From a virus: 64,000 bases of DNA. Positions 17,617-28,400 of the stretch are shown piece by piece. The translations under genes and the position numbers were made by a program. The stretch covers positions 1 through 64,000 of the IMG/VR virus record IMGVR_UViG_3300006752_004097. The stretch is one strand, 5' to 3'. Below the pieces are notes generated by a model. It did no database searches. It saw only the letters and a list, made by a program, of their open reading frames with translations, and was not told the DNA's origin. Positions within the stretch are counted from its first letter, which is position 1. Every line of letters begins with the position of its first letter.

Positions 17617-19701
17617 TTATACCGCAGAACTTACTCCGCTGGTATAAACCCAGGCACCACCAGTTACAGTACATGTTAATACGTATCTGTCAACTGTTAG
17701 TGAAACCGATCCTGTTACGTCACTAAACTGTACATCTTTTAGTACGGTCTCGTTTTCCTGCCCTGTTTCTGTTACCCTCGATACACTCGCACTATCCGCT
17801 GTATATGTACCAACTTCACTGCTTGTATCTAAGTTTATCTCTATTTCTGTTGAACTTACAATCCTATTAATAGCATATGTACCATTAATCGCTGTAACTC
17901 CCAATGCACCTGTAATTGTTACATTACGGCCTGCATCATAGCCATGAACTGCATCTAATGTTAAGATGGTTAATACACCTTTAGTAATAGACGCAACTGT
18001 TCTTGTTGCTACTGTAACTGTTTTATCAACTGCTACTGTAGTTTCATCTAATCCTGTATTCAATGCACTTGCTGTTAGTGTAGCACTTGCTGATGTTTGA
18101 TCAGTTGCATGAATTTTTGCTTGTGTTCCGTTTACCTTTGTACTTGCTGGAACAATCTCTTCAAGTAGTGTAACAAGTTTAGCACCAAAGGCCGCTCCGC
18201 CTCCTGCGCCTGCATTGTAACCTAAGCCTGTAATGTTAAGTGCCATTGCAACGCCTTCGCCGTCAATAGCAGTATCTACATAATTTTTAGTTGCCGCATC
18301 TGTGCCTGCAACTGGCTCACCTAATCCTGAAATCTTATTAGTGTTAAGTATTTCAATAACACCTGTTGCTCCTTCAAGTTGTAGGTTACCTACTCCTGTT
18401 GAAACTTTTTGTCCGTCAACACTAACATTATCAACATCTAATGATGTAAGTGTTCCAAGTGTTTGCATTTGTGGAGCACTTGTAATTGTTCCTAATGTTG
18501 TACCTGATATAACTGTGTTACCGTTAATCTTATAACCTGCTGTTGAGTCAAAAAATACATTTGATGTAAATGCGTTTGTTGCAAGTTTCCAAATAAATTC
18601 TTTATCGTCTGGTGTTGCTTTAACAATAATACCTGCATCATTAACATCTGCATCTGGTAATACTGTACTATCACTTGTAATAGCAAGTTCAATATTTTTA
18701 TCTTTAATTCTTAAGTTTTCAACATCTGTGCTAAAAGTGTCACCACTAACAGTTAAGTTACCGTCAATTTTAACATCGCCGCCAACGTCAAGTGTTGCTG
18801 TAGGTGTTCCTTTGAAAATACCTGCGTAACTATTTGTAGTATCAATTTTAATTGCTGAAGTTGCACCACTTGCTTTTCTTACTTGGATATCTAAATTTCT
18901 ATCTCTAACTTGGTTTGCAATAACTGTTTGGTTTGCAACAATACCAATGTTAATATTATCTTCTGGTCCTACTGTAATACCACCATTGTTAATTGTACTA
19001 ATAGTACCATTTGAAGTTGCGTTAGCATCAGTAGGCATAAACTGTGATGCGTTTTTCTTAACGCCTTGTGCGTTAATAATTGTATCTGCTGAAGTTGCTG
19101 TTCCGTGAAACTTAAAGTCATCATCAATTACATTAATACCTTTTTCAACTGCGCCAACTATTCCTGTAATAGGATTTGCCGCATTAGGTGTAAATCTAAT
19201 ATTTGAAAGTATTGCTTCTTTTTGTCCGCCAACGTTTAAGTTAACAAGTGTTCTGTTTGACTGTGTTGTATCTAAAACTGTTTCAGTTGTAAAACCTGAT
19301 GTTCCTTCTGATGTTGCAAAGTCAGGACCAACAAGTACTAAGTCTGTTCCGTCAAAGAAATATAACTTATTGTTTTGATTGTCAATCCAAAGATCGCCTG
19401 TAACCATTTGTGGTTGTGTAGGACTTACAATTGGACCGCCTGCACTTTTAAATTGTGCGCCATCATATAATTTTAATCTTGCTTCGCCACTGTCATACCA
19501 TAATTGACCTGTAAGTGGATTTGCTGGTGCTTGTGTGTTAGTAAAGTTTTCAAGCATCTTAACAAAGTTTTCGTTAATGCTTTCGCCAAAGCCTGAATAG
19601 TTTCTACCAACTAATGAAATATCAGTTGTTTGTGTGTTTAATTGTCCGTCAACTAAATTTACAAGTAAGTCGCCGTTTGTTTTATTAATCTGATACGCCA
19701 T
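17617..19701 (-). CDS. Tail-fibre-like protein with shared N-terminal module
   Basis: The 694-residue protein has the same N-terminal module as its neighbours (INKTNGD, LVGRNYSGFGE, NENFVKMLENF, GQLWYD, LKLYDG, NNKLYFFDG, LVGPDF). After a middle part with DVGGDVKIDGNLTVSGD, a typical fibre strand repeat, comes TDAATKNYVDTAIDGEG, a sequence often found before the distal part of phage fibres, and then a beta-rich end with GYNAGAGGG. The start codon shares one base with the stop of the gene upstream (TAATG). A fibre or adhesin role is inferred from architecture and place. Confidence 0.6.
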   Translation of the reverse strand: MAYQINKTNGDLLVNLVDGQLNTQTTDISLVGRNYSGFGESINENFVKMLENFTNTQAPANPLTGQLWYDSGEARLKLYDGAQFKSAGGPIVSPTQPQMVTGDLWIDNQNNKLYFFDGTDLVLVGPDFATSEGTSGFTTETVLDTTQSNRTLVNLNVGGQKEAILSNIRFTPNAANPITGIVGAVEKGINVIDDDFKFHGTATSADTIINAQGVKKNASQFMPTDANATSNGTISTINNGGITVGPEDNINIGIVANQTVIANQVRDRNLDIQVRKASGATSAIKIDTTNSYAGIFKGTPTATLDVGGDVKIDGNLTVSGDTFSTDVENLRIKDKNIELAITSDSTVLPDADVNDAGIIVKATPDDKEFIWKLATNAFTSNVFFDSTAGYKINGNTVISGTTLGTITSAPQMQTLGTLTSLDVDNVSVDGQKVSTGVGNLQLEGATGVIEILNTNKISGLGEPVAGTDAATKNYVDTAIDGEGVAMALNITGLGYNAGAGGGAAFGAKLVTLLEEIVPASTKVNGTQAKIHATDQTSASATLTASALNTGLDETTVAVDKTVTVATRTVASITKGVLTILTLDAVHGYDAGRNVTITGALGVTAINGTYAINRIVSSTEIEINLDTSSEVGTYTADSASVSRVTETGQENETVLKDVQFSDVTGSVSLTVDRYVLTCTVTGGAWVYTSGVSSAV

Positions 19702-21764
19702 TATTTCGCCCCCGCATAAATTAGATAGTTCATTGCCAAGTACGGATTCATTACATTAAAGTCTTGCCCGACTGCTGTATTGCTTACCACTCCTCCTGAG
19801 AATGGAAACTTTTGTCCTGCATCTGTACCTTGCGGTGCATCTGCTACTGTAGCATCACCATCTACTGGTGTACCTTGTACATCTCTTGTTGCGTAATATT
19901 GTGTACCACTTGGTCCACGTAAATCATGTTCGTGTTCTGGTAGTTCATCAACTGCAATTGGTTTCTTCTCAACACCTGCTGTACCACCCATTGTATCAGC
20001 GTTTTCATCTGTAACTCTGTTTGCTGGTCCTTGTGATGTTGCCATGTTGTCCATACCAAGTGGAAATCTACCACGTAAGTCTGGTAAAGCAAATTTACCT
20101 AATGCAGGATTTGCTTTGAATGATGTACCAATAATTTCATGTAGTTCTGGCCAATCAACAATAAACACTTCACTACCATCACATAGTAACCAACCGTTCA
20201 AGTCTAAGACTGATGTTGCACTACCCGCATATGGTGTAATCATTCCAATTGGGTTAACAGGTAAAGCACTAAACAAGTTACTTCTTGATAGTTTCTTAAT
20301 ACCTGTTCCACTACCGTTTTCATCGTTAACTCTGTTAACAAGGAATTCGTCATCAAATCTTGATGTTGGAACTGATGTTTTATTTGTAATGAATGTACTG
20401 TTAATACTAATGTCAAAGTTTTTAACAAGTGTTGTTTCGCCTGGCGCACTATATTGTCCGTCAAAGATAACTGGCGGTGCTGTTACATCACCTGTAACTT
20501 GGAACGTTGTTCTTGAAGCAAGTTTATCTGAACTTCCTGAACGTCCTGTAACTGTTCCAGTTACGTTACCAACCAAGTTAGCCTTTACTGTGTTTGCATT
20601 AATTTCTGCAAACTTTAATGTTGTGCTACCAATATTAACTGAGTTTGTAGAATCTGGTAATACTGTACCACCTAATGTAGTTGTACCACCTACTTCTAAA
20701 CTGTTTCCAATTCTTGCACTCTTGGCAATACCAATACCACCTGTTGTAGTAATTGCGCCTGTTCCAGTGTTAACTGCTTCTGCAATTCCATTAATAACAA
20801 GGTTGTTACTAACAATAGCATTACCTGTTACGTCTAATGCTTCTGCTGGTGATAAGTTGTTAATACCAACTTTTTGTGTTGAATCAATTCTTAATACAGG
20901 TTGTAAATTTCCTGCGTTGTTAATACGTAAGTCAATGTTAGCGCCTGATGTATTATTTGAAATAATAGCATTCTGTCCTTCAATACCTATTTGAACAACA
21001 GCATCACTACCAATGCTAACACCTGTGTTATTTTTAATTTGTAAACTTGAATTTGAAATACTTGCAACGTCACCTCTTAAAAAGTTTGATGCCGCTACTG
21101 TGGTTGCGCCTACAATTAAGTTTTCTGCTTTCTCTGATACACCATAGTATTTTCCTACGCCTGCACCTGTAATGTCTGCTGAACTTAAATTAAATCCTGG
21201 ACTTACTGTTTGAAATCCTTGAATAGTTGCTTTAGGAGTAAATGCACTTGTTGAATAAATTGCAACAACCTTACCGCCTATTTCAACTTGTAATGCTGTG
21301 TAATTAATATTGTCAGTACCAGTTAGTGTAGTAGGTCTAACACCTGCCGCTAATCCGTCACTGAACTCTGGTCCTACTAAGATCCAACCTGAACCTGTAA
21401 ACAAATATAACTGTTGGTTGTCTGTGTCTGTCCACAAGTCACCTGCTACTGAATTTGCTACGTCTGGTGCTGAGTCGCCACGCTTTAATCCGCCGGCTTC
21501 AATCCAGTTAGTACCATCGTAAATTTTAAGAATGTTAACACCAACTGCTGTGTCATACCATAGTTGGCCTTCAATTGGTCTATCTGGTGCTGTACTATTA
21601 CTAAAGTTTTCTAATAGTTGTAAAAAGTTTTGTCCAATTAACGCACCGTAGTCTGTTGTAAATCTACCTGGAATTTGTAATGTAGTAGAAGTATCGGTGG
21701 TGTTATCCTCGATAGCAATACTACCCTTATTCGTAATGTCGGTATAGTTAATAGTATATGCCAT
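19701..21764 (-). CDS. Tail fibre protein with C-terminal phage tail collar domain
   Basis: The 687-residue protein begins with the shared module (INYTDIT, GQNFLQLLENF, GQLWYD, LKIYDG, NQQLYLFTG, LVGPEF), continues with fibre-like repeats (LDVTGNAIVSNNLVING and similar), and ends with a tail collar domain. That domain has PIGMITPYAG, LNGWLLCDGSE, FALPDLRGRFPLGMD, VDELPEHEHDLRG and FNVMNPYLAMNYLIYAG, all standard for the family found in T4 gp12 and related fibres. The protein probably forms a trimeric fibre at the baseplate. GAGGGATAATAG precedes the ATG. Of the three paralogues it is the only one with this domain. Confidence 0.75.
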   Translation of the reverse strand: MAYTINYTDITNKGSIAIEDNTTDTSTTLQIPGRFTTDYGALIGQNFLQLLENFSNSTAPDRPIEGQLWYDTAVGVNILKIYDGTNWIEAGGLKRGDSAPDVANSVAGDLWTDTDNQQLYLFTGSGWILVGPEFSDGLAAGVRPTTLTGTDNINYTALQVEIGGKVVAIYSTSAFTPKATIQGFQTVSPGFNLSSADITGAGVGKYYGVSEKAENLIVGATTVAASNFLRGDVASISNSSLQIKNNTGVSIGSDAVVQIGIEGQNAIISNNTSGANIDLRINNAGNLQPVLRIDSTQKVGINNLSPAEALDVTGNAIVSNNLVINGIAEAVNTGTGAITTTGGIGIAKSARIGNSLEVGGTTTLGGTVLPDSTNSVNIGSTTLKFAEINANTVKANLVGNVTGTVTGRSGSSDKLASRTTFQVTGDVTAPPVIFDGQYSAPGETTLVKNFDISINSTFITNKTSVPTSRFDDEFLVNRVNDENGSGTGIKKLSRSNLFSALPVNPIGMITPYAGSATSVLDLNGWLLCDGSEVFIVDWPELHEIIGTSFKANPALGKFALPDLRGRFPLGMDNMATSQGPANRVTDENADTMGGTAGVEKKPIAVDELPEHEHDLRGPSGTQYYATRDVQGTPVDGDATVADAPQGTDAGQKFPFSGGVVSNTAVGQDFNVMNPYLAMNYLIYAGAK

Positions 21765-21767
21765 CTA

Positions 21768-22382
21768 TTATCCCTCGTTAAAACCAGTTAAACTTTGTAC
21801 TCTAACAGTATAATCAATTTGAATTAATCTGTTTAATGATTTTTGTACAGGATGGAAAACAACGTGTGTTAGTAATCTACCTGTTCCTGTTGGACTATAA
21901 CTTACTAATCCTAACTCATCAAACACATACTGATTTTCAGTATCCGTTGCTGTATCGTTTGCTTCTTGACCATTTGGCTCACCGTAGTCTAACAAACACT
22001 GTACAATAATGTCTGTGTAGTTAGTACCACTAACGTGCCTTGTTTCAATTTTGTTTCTATTAGGATCAACGTTGTTTACACTTTGATCATCAACAATTTT
22101 CTTGTATGTTTGATTATATAAACTTGCGTTTGTACCTGTGCTATTTGGAGTTAGGTAAGTAATAATGCCTGTAGGATCAACACTTGTACCACCATTCCCA
22201 AACGCCATTTCGTACACAAATCCTTGTCCTGCATTTGCAAGAGATTCTGCCAAAGCAATACTCATATTTTCATAGTGAATTGCATTGCGTTTATCAATGA
22301 AAACTTCTTTTGTTTCGGGGTTAAAGATCTTAATGTGACCTTGCACTAACACTCCGTTTTTGTCTAATATGTTATCTGTCAT
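21768..22382 (-). CDS. Putative baseplate/tail structural protein
   Basis: I do not recognise this 204-residue protein with certainty. It begins VLVQGHIKIFNPETKEVFIDKRNAIHYENM and ends with strands such as LLTHVVFHPVQKSLNRLIQIDYTVRV, so it is beta-rich and without catalytic motifs. It stands between the giant protein and the fibre genes, the place where T4 carries genes 8-11. An ATAAATAC late box (22399-22406) lies 17 bp upstream of the ATG, followed by GTAGGAAAC, so this gene probably starts a late transcript that continues through the fibre genes. Confidence 0.5.
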   Translation of the reverse strand: MTDNILDKNGVLVQGHIKIFNPETKEVFIDKRNAIHYENMSIALAESLANAGQGFVYEMAFGNGGTSVDPTGIITYLTPNSTGTNASLYNQTYKKIVDDQSVNNVDPNRNKIETRHVSGTNYTDIIVQCLLDYGEPNGQEANDTATDTENQYVFDELGLVSYSPTGTGRLLTHVVFHPVQKSLNRLIQIDYTVRVQSLTGFNEG

Positions 22383-22398
22383 TTATGTTTCCTACATT

Positions 22399-22406
22399 GT
22401 ATTTAT
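22399..22406 (-). promoter_or_regulatory. Late promoter box before the tail-fibre genes
   Basis: ATAAATAC on the minus strand overlaps the stop codon of the giant gene and lies 17 bp before the ATG at 22382, with GTAGGAAAC in between. It shares an ACA(A/T)TGTA continuation with the box at 40807-40814. Confidence 0.65.
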
Positions 22407-25400
22407 TTAGGTAAGTCAACCTCTTCAGCTCTTAAGAACTGTGCTATTGCATTTTTTGTCTTTCCTAACGTTTTTCCTGAATCATTCCAAGTTTTACCAA
22501 CTTTTCTGACTACTGTTACCCTAACACCATCCGCTGGTGCTGTTATTAGTGTTAATATATTGCCAGAAACACTAAATTCTGCTGGTGCTGTAATATCGCC
22601 TTCTGGACTGTCTTGAGCAACTGTTGCATCAAACATTGCAATATCACGTTTTCGTAGACGTTTACCGCCTGCGAACACTTCAAATTCGTCAACACCTTTA
22701 GTAGGTGTCCAATCTAATGAGTATTCTGTTGAACTTCCATCACCAATATACGTGTTAATTAGTGTTTTGTCCTGGTAAGGAACAGTTTGTTGGAAACCTT
22801 GATCAAAGATTTCATCACCTGTTTCGTGCATATCTTTAACTCCAGTACCAAATGTACCTCTACGTAACTGTGTTAAACTGTTACTATCCTTAACCATATA
22901 CTCAATACGCTCACCATTAATGAAAATAACGCCTGGTGTATTTGTAGTTTTATCTGGAACAAACATACTATCTGGGTTATCTACTATAATTTCTTTATCA
23001 AATGGTTTGAGGTCTTGTACTAATCTATATTTATTATTATCTCCAAGACGTTTGTACACTGTTCTGTTAAGCATATCCTTAAATACTCTCCAACCAAACT
23101 TTTTAACTGTTGGACCTGTTTCAGCGAACTGTATAATCTCAATAATATCATTTGCTGTTAATGGTTGTGCCATTCTTACAAATAAACGATCGTCTGTAAC
23201 TTTGTAATCAACACTTGGCGTTTGTAACTTGCCGTTAATAACAATCCAAACATATTCAGCATCAAGTGTTTGTCTTTCAAGTTTAATTAGACCTGCAAGT
23301 AAATGATTGTATTCAATATCTGCCGCACTTTCAAAGTCAACAGTAGTTCTTGTAATAATATCGTAATTCTTACGATCAATCTCTTGTACATCGTGTTTAC
23401 TAAAGTGTGTAACTTTGATTGTAGTATCTATTGCTGGTACAGTATCTAATGTTAGTATGTTGTCAGTAATTGTATAATCGCCATCTGTTGTTACAAATAT
23501 ATCAAGTTTGTCGCCTGCTTGTGCAACATTCTCAAAAATTTCAACACTTGAGTTAGCAGGACGGAAAATAAAGTCTGAAGTATATGTTAATGCATTACCG
23601 TTAAGCAATACAATAATATCATCAGCACCTAATGTACCGCCTGGTTGTTGCCAGTTACGTAATTGATATTCTACTCTGCTGTCAATAGTAAATGATTCGT
23701 TATAACCTGCATTAAGAATATTATCGCCAACTCTTACAATTATATTATGACTTGCAGGTAAACTACTAAATGGTGTTGTGCTTAATTCATAACTTGCACT
23801 ACTTCCATCAGCAATCAAGTTATCTGTTTTAATTTCACTAAATGTTTGTGCTTCACTTGCATAAATTGCAAAGTTAATTACTGCGTCATTGCCAGGTGCT
23901 ACACCAAATGTTATTGCAACTTTGTTTGCAGTATCATAAGAACTATCAGTTGTTTCTAAAACGTAATCAGGTTTTTCGCCGTCAACGGTTACAATACTAT
24001 TTAAGTCTTCTCTCCAGTCAACACTTGTAACAAACTGTATTGTTGAACCATCACCTCGGAATTGGTCTAAGTCAAGAATCTTATCACCGTTACCACTCAT
24101 TGAAAGTATATTAACTCTTTCGTTAAGTGCTGGTGCACTTGCCATTGTAATAGTTTTGTTTTTGTAATCAACTGTGTAAGTGGATTGTAATTTAATTATG
24201 TTATTAACTTTTACTAACAATGCATCTTTAGACTGTGGTATGCCGTTATAAGCAAATACCGTAGTTGAATTATCGCCAACGTATGCAACACTTTCAATAA
24301 CACTTGCGCCACTTCCAACCCTATCGTAAATTTTCATATCAAGAGTATCTAATACTTGTCCTGGAATTTGTTCTTCAGGACCTTTACTTGTTAACTGTGT
24401 TACAAAGCCGTCACCGTCAATGTTAATATCTTCTGGATTAATACCTGTTGCACTTGCATATGCTAAGTCGCCACCTTGTACTAATGTATCGTATGCTCTT
24501 GGATCAGGTACAAACGAACCGTCACTTGTATTTTTTCTAAATATTAATACATCGTCAGCACCCGGACTGTTAATACCGTTAATATCTAATCCATCATTGT
24601 CAAGGAAGATAGTTTGTGTTGTACCATCACCTGTTAGTGTTGTAGTCCTTGCGTTTGGATTAGTTGGATTGCTTGGATAATTCGGATCATCAATTCTTGT
24701 ACCATTCAAGTAAACATTATATTCAACACCATTTTCTAATGGCTTAGAAAGTGTTACACTAATTGAACTTCCGTCTAAACGTATTACTTCATCTTCGTAT
24801 GTATTATCGTATGAATCATAAGCGCCTGTGAACCAACCTTCTGTTCCCCAACCAGAGCCGCCACCAAAGTCGAAACTCTTAACTTGAACGCCACCGTAAT
24901 CAATACCGTCCATTAACTGTCCAAGATCGTTTGCTAACTGTCCTGTAGTTGGATTGTAGAATAAGTTAATTCTATCTTGTGCAGTTAGTAATGAAATTTC
25001 TTTCTTATAATCAATTGATATATTACTGTTATTAGCCGGAGGTGTTGTAAATGTTATTTGTCCTATGCTACGATTATGTGTTCTACCTACACTATCAGTA
25101 ATATTTGAAACTGTATAACCACTTGGTAATACTTCAATACCGTCTACCATTACTGATACTTGATCGGATTTAACATCCATTGGCCATTTCAGTTTAAAGT
25201 TATACTTGCCACCTGTGCCTACAAACGTTTCTGTTTCTGCAAGTGTTGTAATAAAGAACGTTCCTGTTACTCTATCAAACTTAACAGTCATGTGTGTAGT
25301 TCTTAGGTTTGAGTTGCCTATAATTGCACTTGCTTTACCAACTGTGCCACCGTCTGCTACTGTACCGTTAAGTACTATTGTGGGTGCGGACACATACCCC

Positions 25401-28400
25401 TGGCCCGCATTGTCTATTTTAATTTCTGTAATTTTTCCACCACCAACGTATGCTGTTGCTTTGGCTCCTGTTCCGCCACCGCCAACAAACTCTACACCCG
25501 GTGCATTTTCATATCCTGTACCTGCATCAAAAATATCTACTGATTTGATATTAAAACTTGCATTGTCTTTCCAATGCTTACCTGGATAAGTGTCTAAAGG
25601 TAATGCTGATTGTAATTGATCGTCAACTACTCTAACTGTCTGTGGAATAATTTTTCCTGCAACATCGCTGTATACTGGAGGTAAATCAAAGTCAGTAACC
25701 ATAGATGATGCTGTGTCTTTACCTTCGTATGTACTTAGGTATTCTCTAATCTTAGATTTATATGGTTTAACTTCTTTTACATATTCTTCATAACTTTCTA
25801 AGAAGTCATTATTAAATGTAATATCTTTTCTTAGTGAACCAATATTATGTTTTGCTTTGATAAACGATGTTTTAAACATCCAATCAACAAATTTTTGTTC
25901 TGATAAAATGTAACGCATTTGTGCAAAGAACAATTTATTGTAATCAATAGCAAGTTCGTCAACAAATATTTTATCTCTTAATGCTTTTAAGATAATACGC
26001 ATTTCATCAATTGGTTGTAAGTCAAATGCACTGTCGTCATAACCAAATGAATCGTAACCAATTAGTTCTCCGCTGTAATCATACAGTGACTTATCTAATT
26101 CTATTGTTGCATTTTGTCTACCAATAGTTTTATAGTTAACTGTATAGTCTACATTTGCTTGTGAATCTACTTTTTCTAACAGTAACCAACCGCCTGAGCC
26201 AACATTATTAATCTTAACAATACTACCAAACGTGTCTTGTAGTGATTCTAACTTATAAGTTTCGTCAATAACATAGTCTGCTTTTGTTAAAGAATTATAA
26301 CCTGTAGCATACCAGTCAATGTAACTCCAATAAGGTTGTACATCATATCTTTGACTCTTAATTCTATTCCAAATTACTGTACCGCCAACATATTCATATA
26401 ATGACCATTTGTTTTCGTATGTTGTGTCAGTTGTTGTAAGAACTGTAAATGGTCTTATTCTAATAGTATCTGTTTGTGCATAGTTAGTACCACTTTTAAC
26501 AACTGTTGCACCTGTAATCTGTCCTACGTTGTTCATTGTAAGAGTAACTTCAGCCCCTGTACCTGATACTGTTGTAATTGCTACTGTTGGTACTGTTTTG
26601 TAACCGTATCCTTGTTCAGTAACGTCTGCTCTTAGCACTTGTCCGTCTTGAATTGTTAAACTAACTGTTGCTTGTTTAAGTCTACCTACTGGTACAAACT
26701 GTAATTCGCTATCATTGTCAATTTGTCTATCAAATTTTCTTGATGCTATTGTTGGAATAGGATCATTAGTTTCTAAATCACTTAAATCAAAGTCGTCAAT
26801 TAAGATTTTTTGTTTTAGTGAGATGTTAACTCGTTCAACAAGTTGTTTTAATGCTTCAATCCTGTTAACAAACATTGTTTGTCTTGGCTCATTAAGAATA
26901 CCGTACCTATCTTTTTCAGTTAACTCTCTGGCTGGTACTGGTCTTCCTTGCTCGTCAAATCCAATTAAACTATCAAACCATTTACGTTCTAAATCTGTTT
27001 TAGGAACACTTGTTTCTAACCCGTCTGTAATAATCTTGTATTGATTGTGTACATTTTTATCAGTTTCTTCAATATTCCAATATGCAAATTTAAGAATAGT
27101 GTCATCACCTGTAATAGAACTTTGTAAGTTATGTAATGTCCATTCGTTCTTATCAAGCATTGTTGCAAATTTTAGTCCTGCGCCTGATGGATCTCTAATT
27201 AACTCTTGTACATCAGCGGCACTAATTGTTCTTCCTGGTACATCTGGTGTTGTTTTCTTATTACGTACCCAGTAGTAATAATAAAGTGTAAATTTTTGTG
27301 CTTGGTCGTCATAAACACGTCTTGAACTATAAGCATTGTCGCCGTATTTCGATGTACCACTAATTCCTTCTGCTAATCCTGATTCAGTATCCGCTTGTTC
27401 GTCCCATTCACTTGGTAATAAATCACTTTCTACCCATTCGTAAATTTCAACTTCTGTTCCTGGGAACACTGAATTCATTGTATTACTTGTAGTGAAAATA
27501 TTTCCTGTGTTACTGTACGGATTAATAAATCTTACAGCATCAATATCCCACCATAATTTACCAACATTGTTTGTTGTGTCAAACATTGTTTCGTCTTTTA
27601 CAACTGTTGTATCAGTTGCTATATTATATGTTGAAGGATCATATGTTGTTTTAAATGTTAACTCTGTTTCAGCCGTTCCTGCAATTTTTCCTTGTGCTGG
27701 ATCAATGTAATCAAGATATTCAGTAACCTGATTTGTATTTTTATTGTATAAACTAATACCTTTAAATCTACTAAGGTCAACTAACGGTCTTTCAGCTCTA
27801 ATTTTTTCCCATAATTTAGTATTAGGAGTTGATCTATAATCTAATATAGTTCCTTTGCTGTCGTTATCATCTCTACTATATGTTGGTATACCAACATAAA
27901 TGTGGTTACCGTTGATGAACATTGTTCTACCAAAGTATAATGCTTTGCTATCTGCAAATTCTAACTTGTCTGCATACACATATCTGTTACCTAACAGTTC
28001 ATAAAGGAATACTTCACCAGTATCAATAAGTGATGTATTGAATAATGTAGTTCCGTTATCAAATGCTGTTATGCCGCCGTCAAATCCTGTAATACTTGTA
28101 AGGTCACCACCTGCTGAATGTACTGCAATTCTATCAGTTCCGTACTTAACAACTGATCCAAACTTCTCGTTTGCAATTCCTTGTGGACCAACCAAGTGTT
28201 GTACTTGTTGGAATGTACCATTAATGCTTTCGTAAATGAATACTGTACCTTGATTTACATAATCAGCACTATATTTAGGAGCACCTACTGCAACAAATCT
28301 ACCATCATTGGAAACTGTTACTGAACTTCCGTAGCCAATGCCGTCTGCGTATGCATCAATTACTTGACTGAATAAAAAGTGTCCTAATACTTTTCTATAA

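Noticed and set aside
20044-20994. Open frame of 316 codons on the plus strand inside the collar-domain fibre gene
   Set aside because: It lies wholly antisense to a well-supported gene, its sequence is a Leu/Pro/Val-rich shadow, and no ribosome site precedes it.
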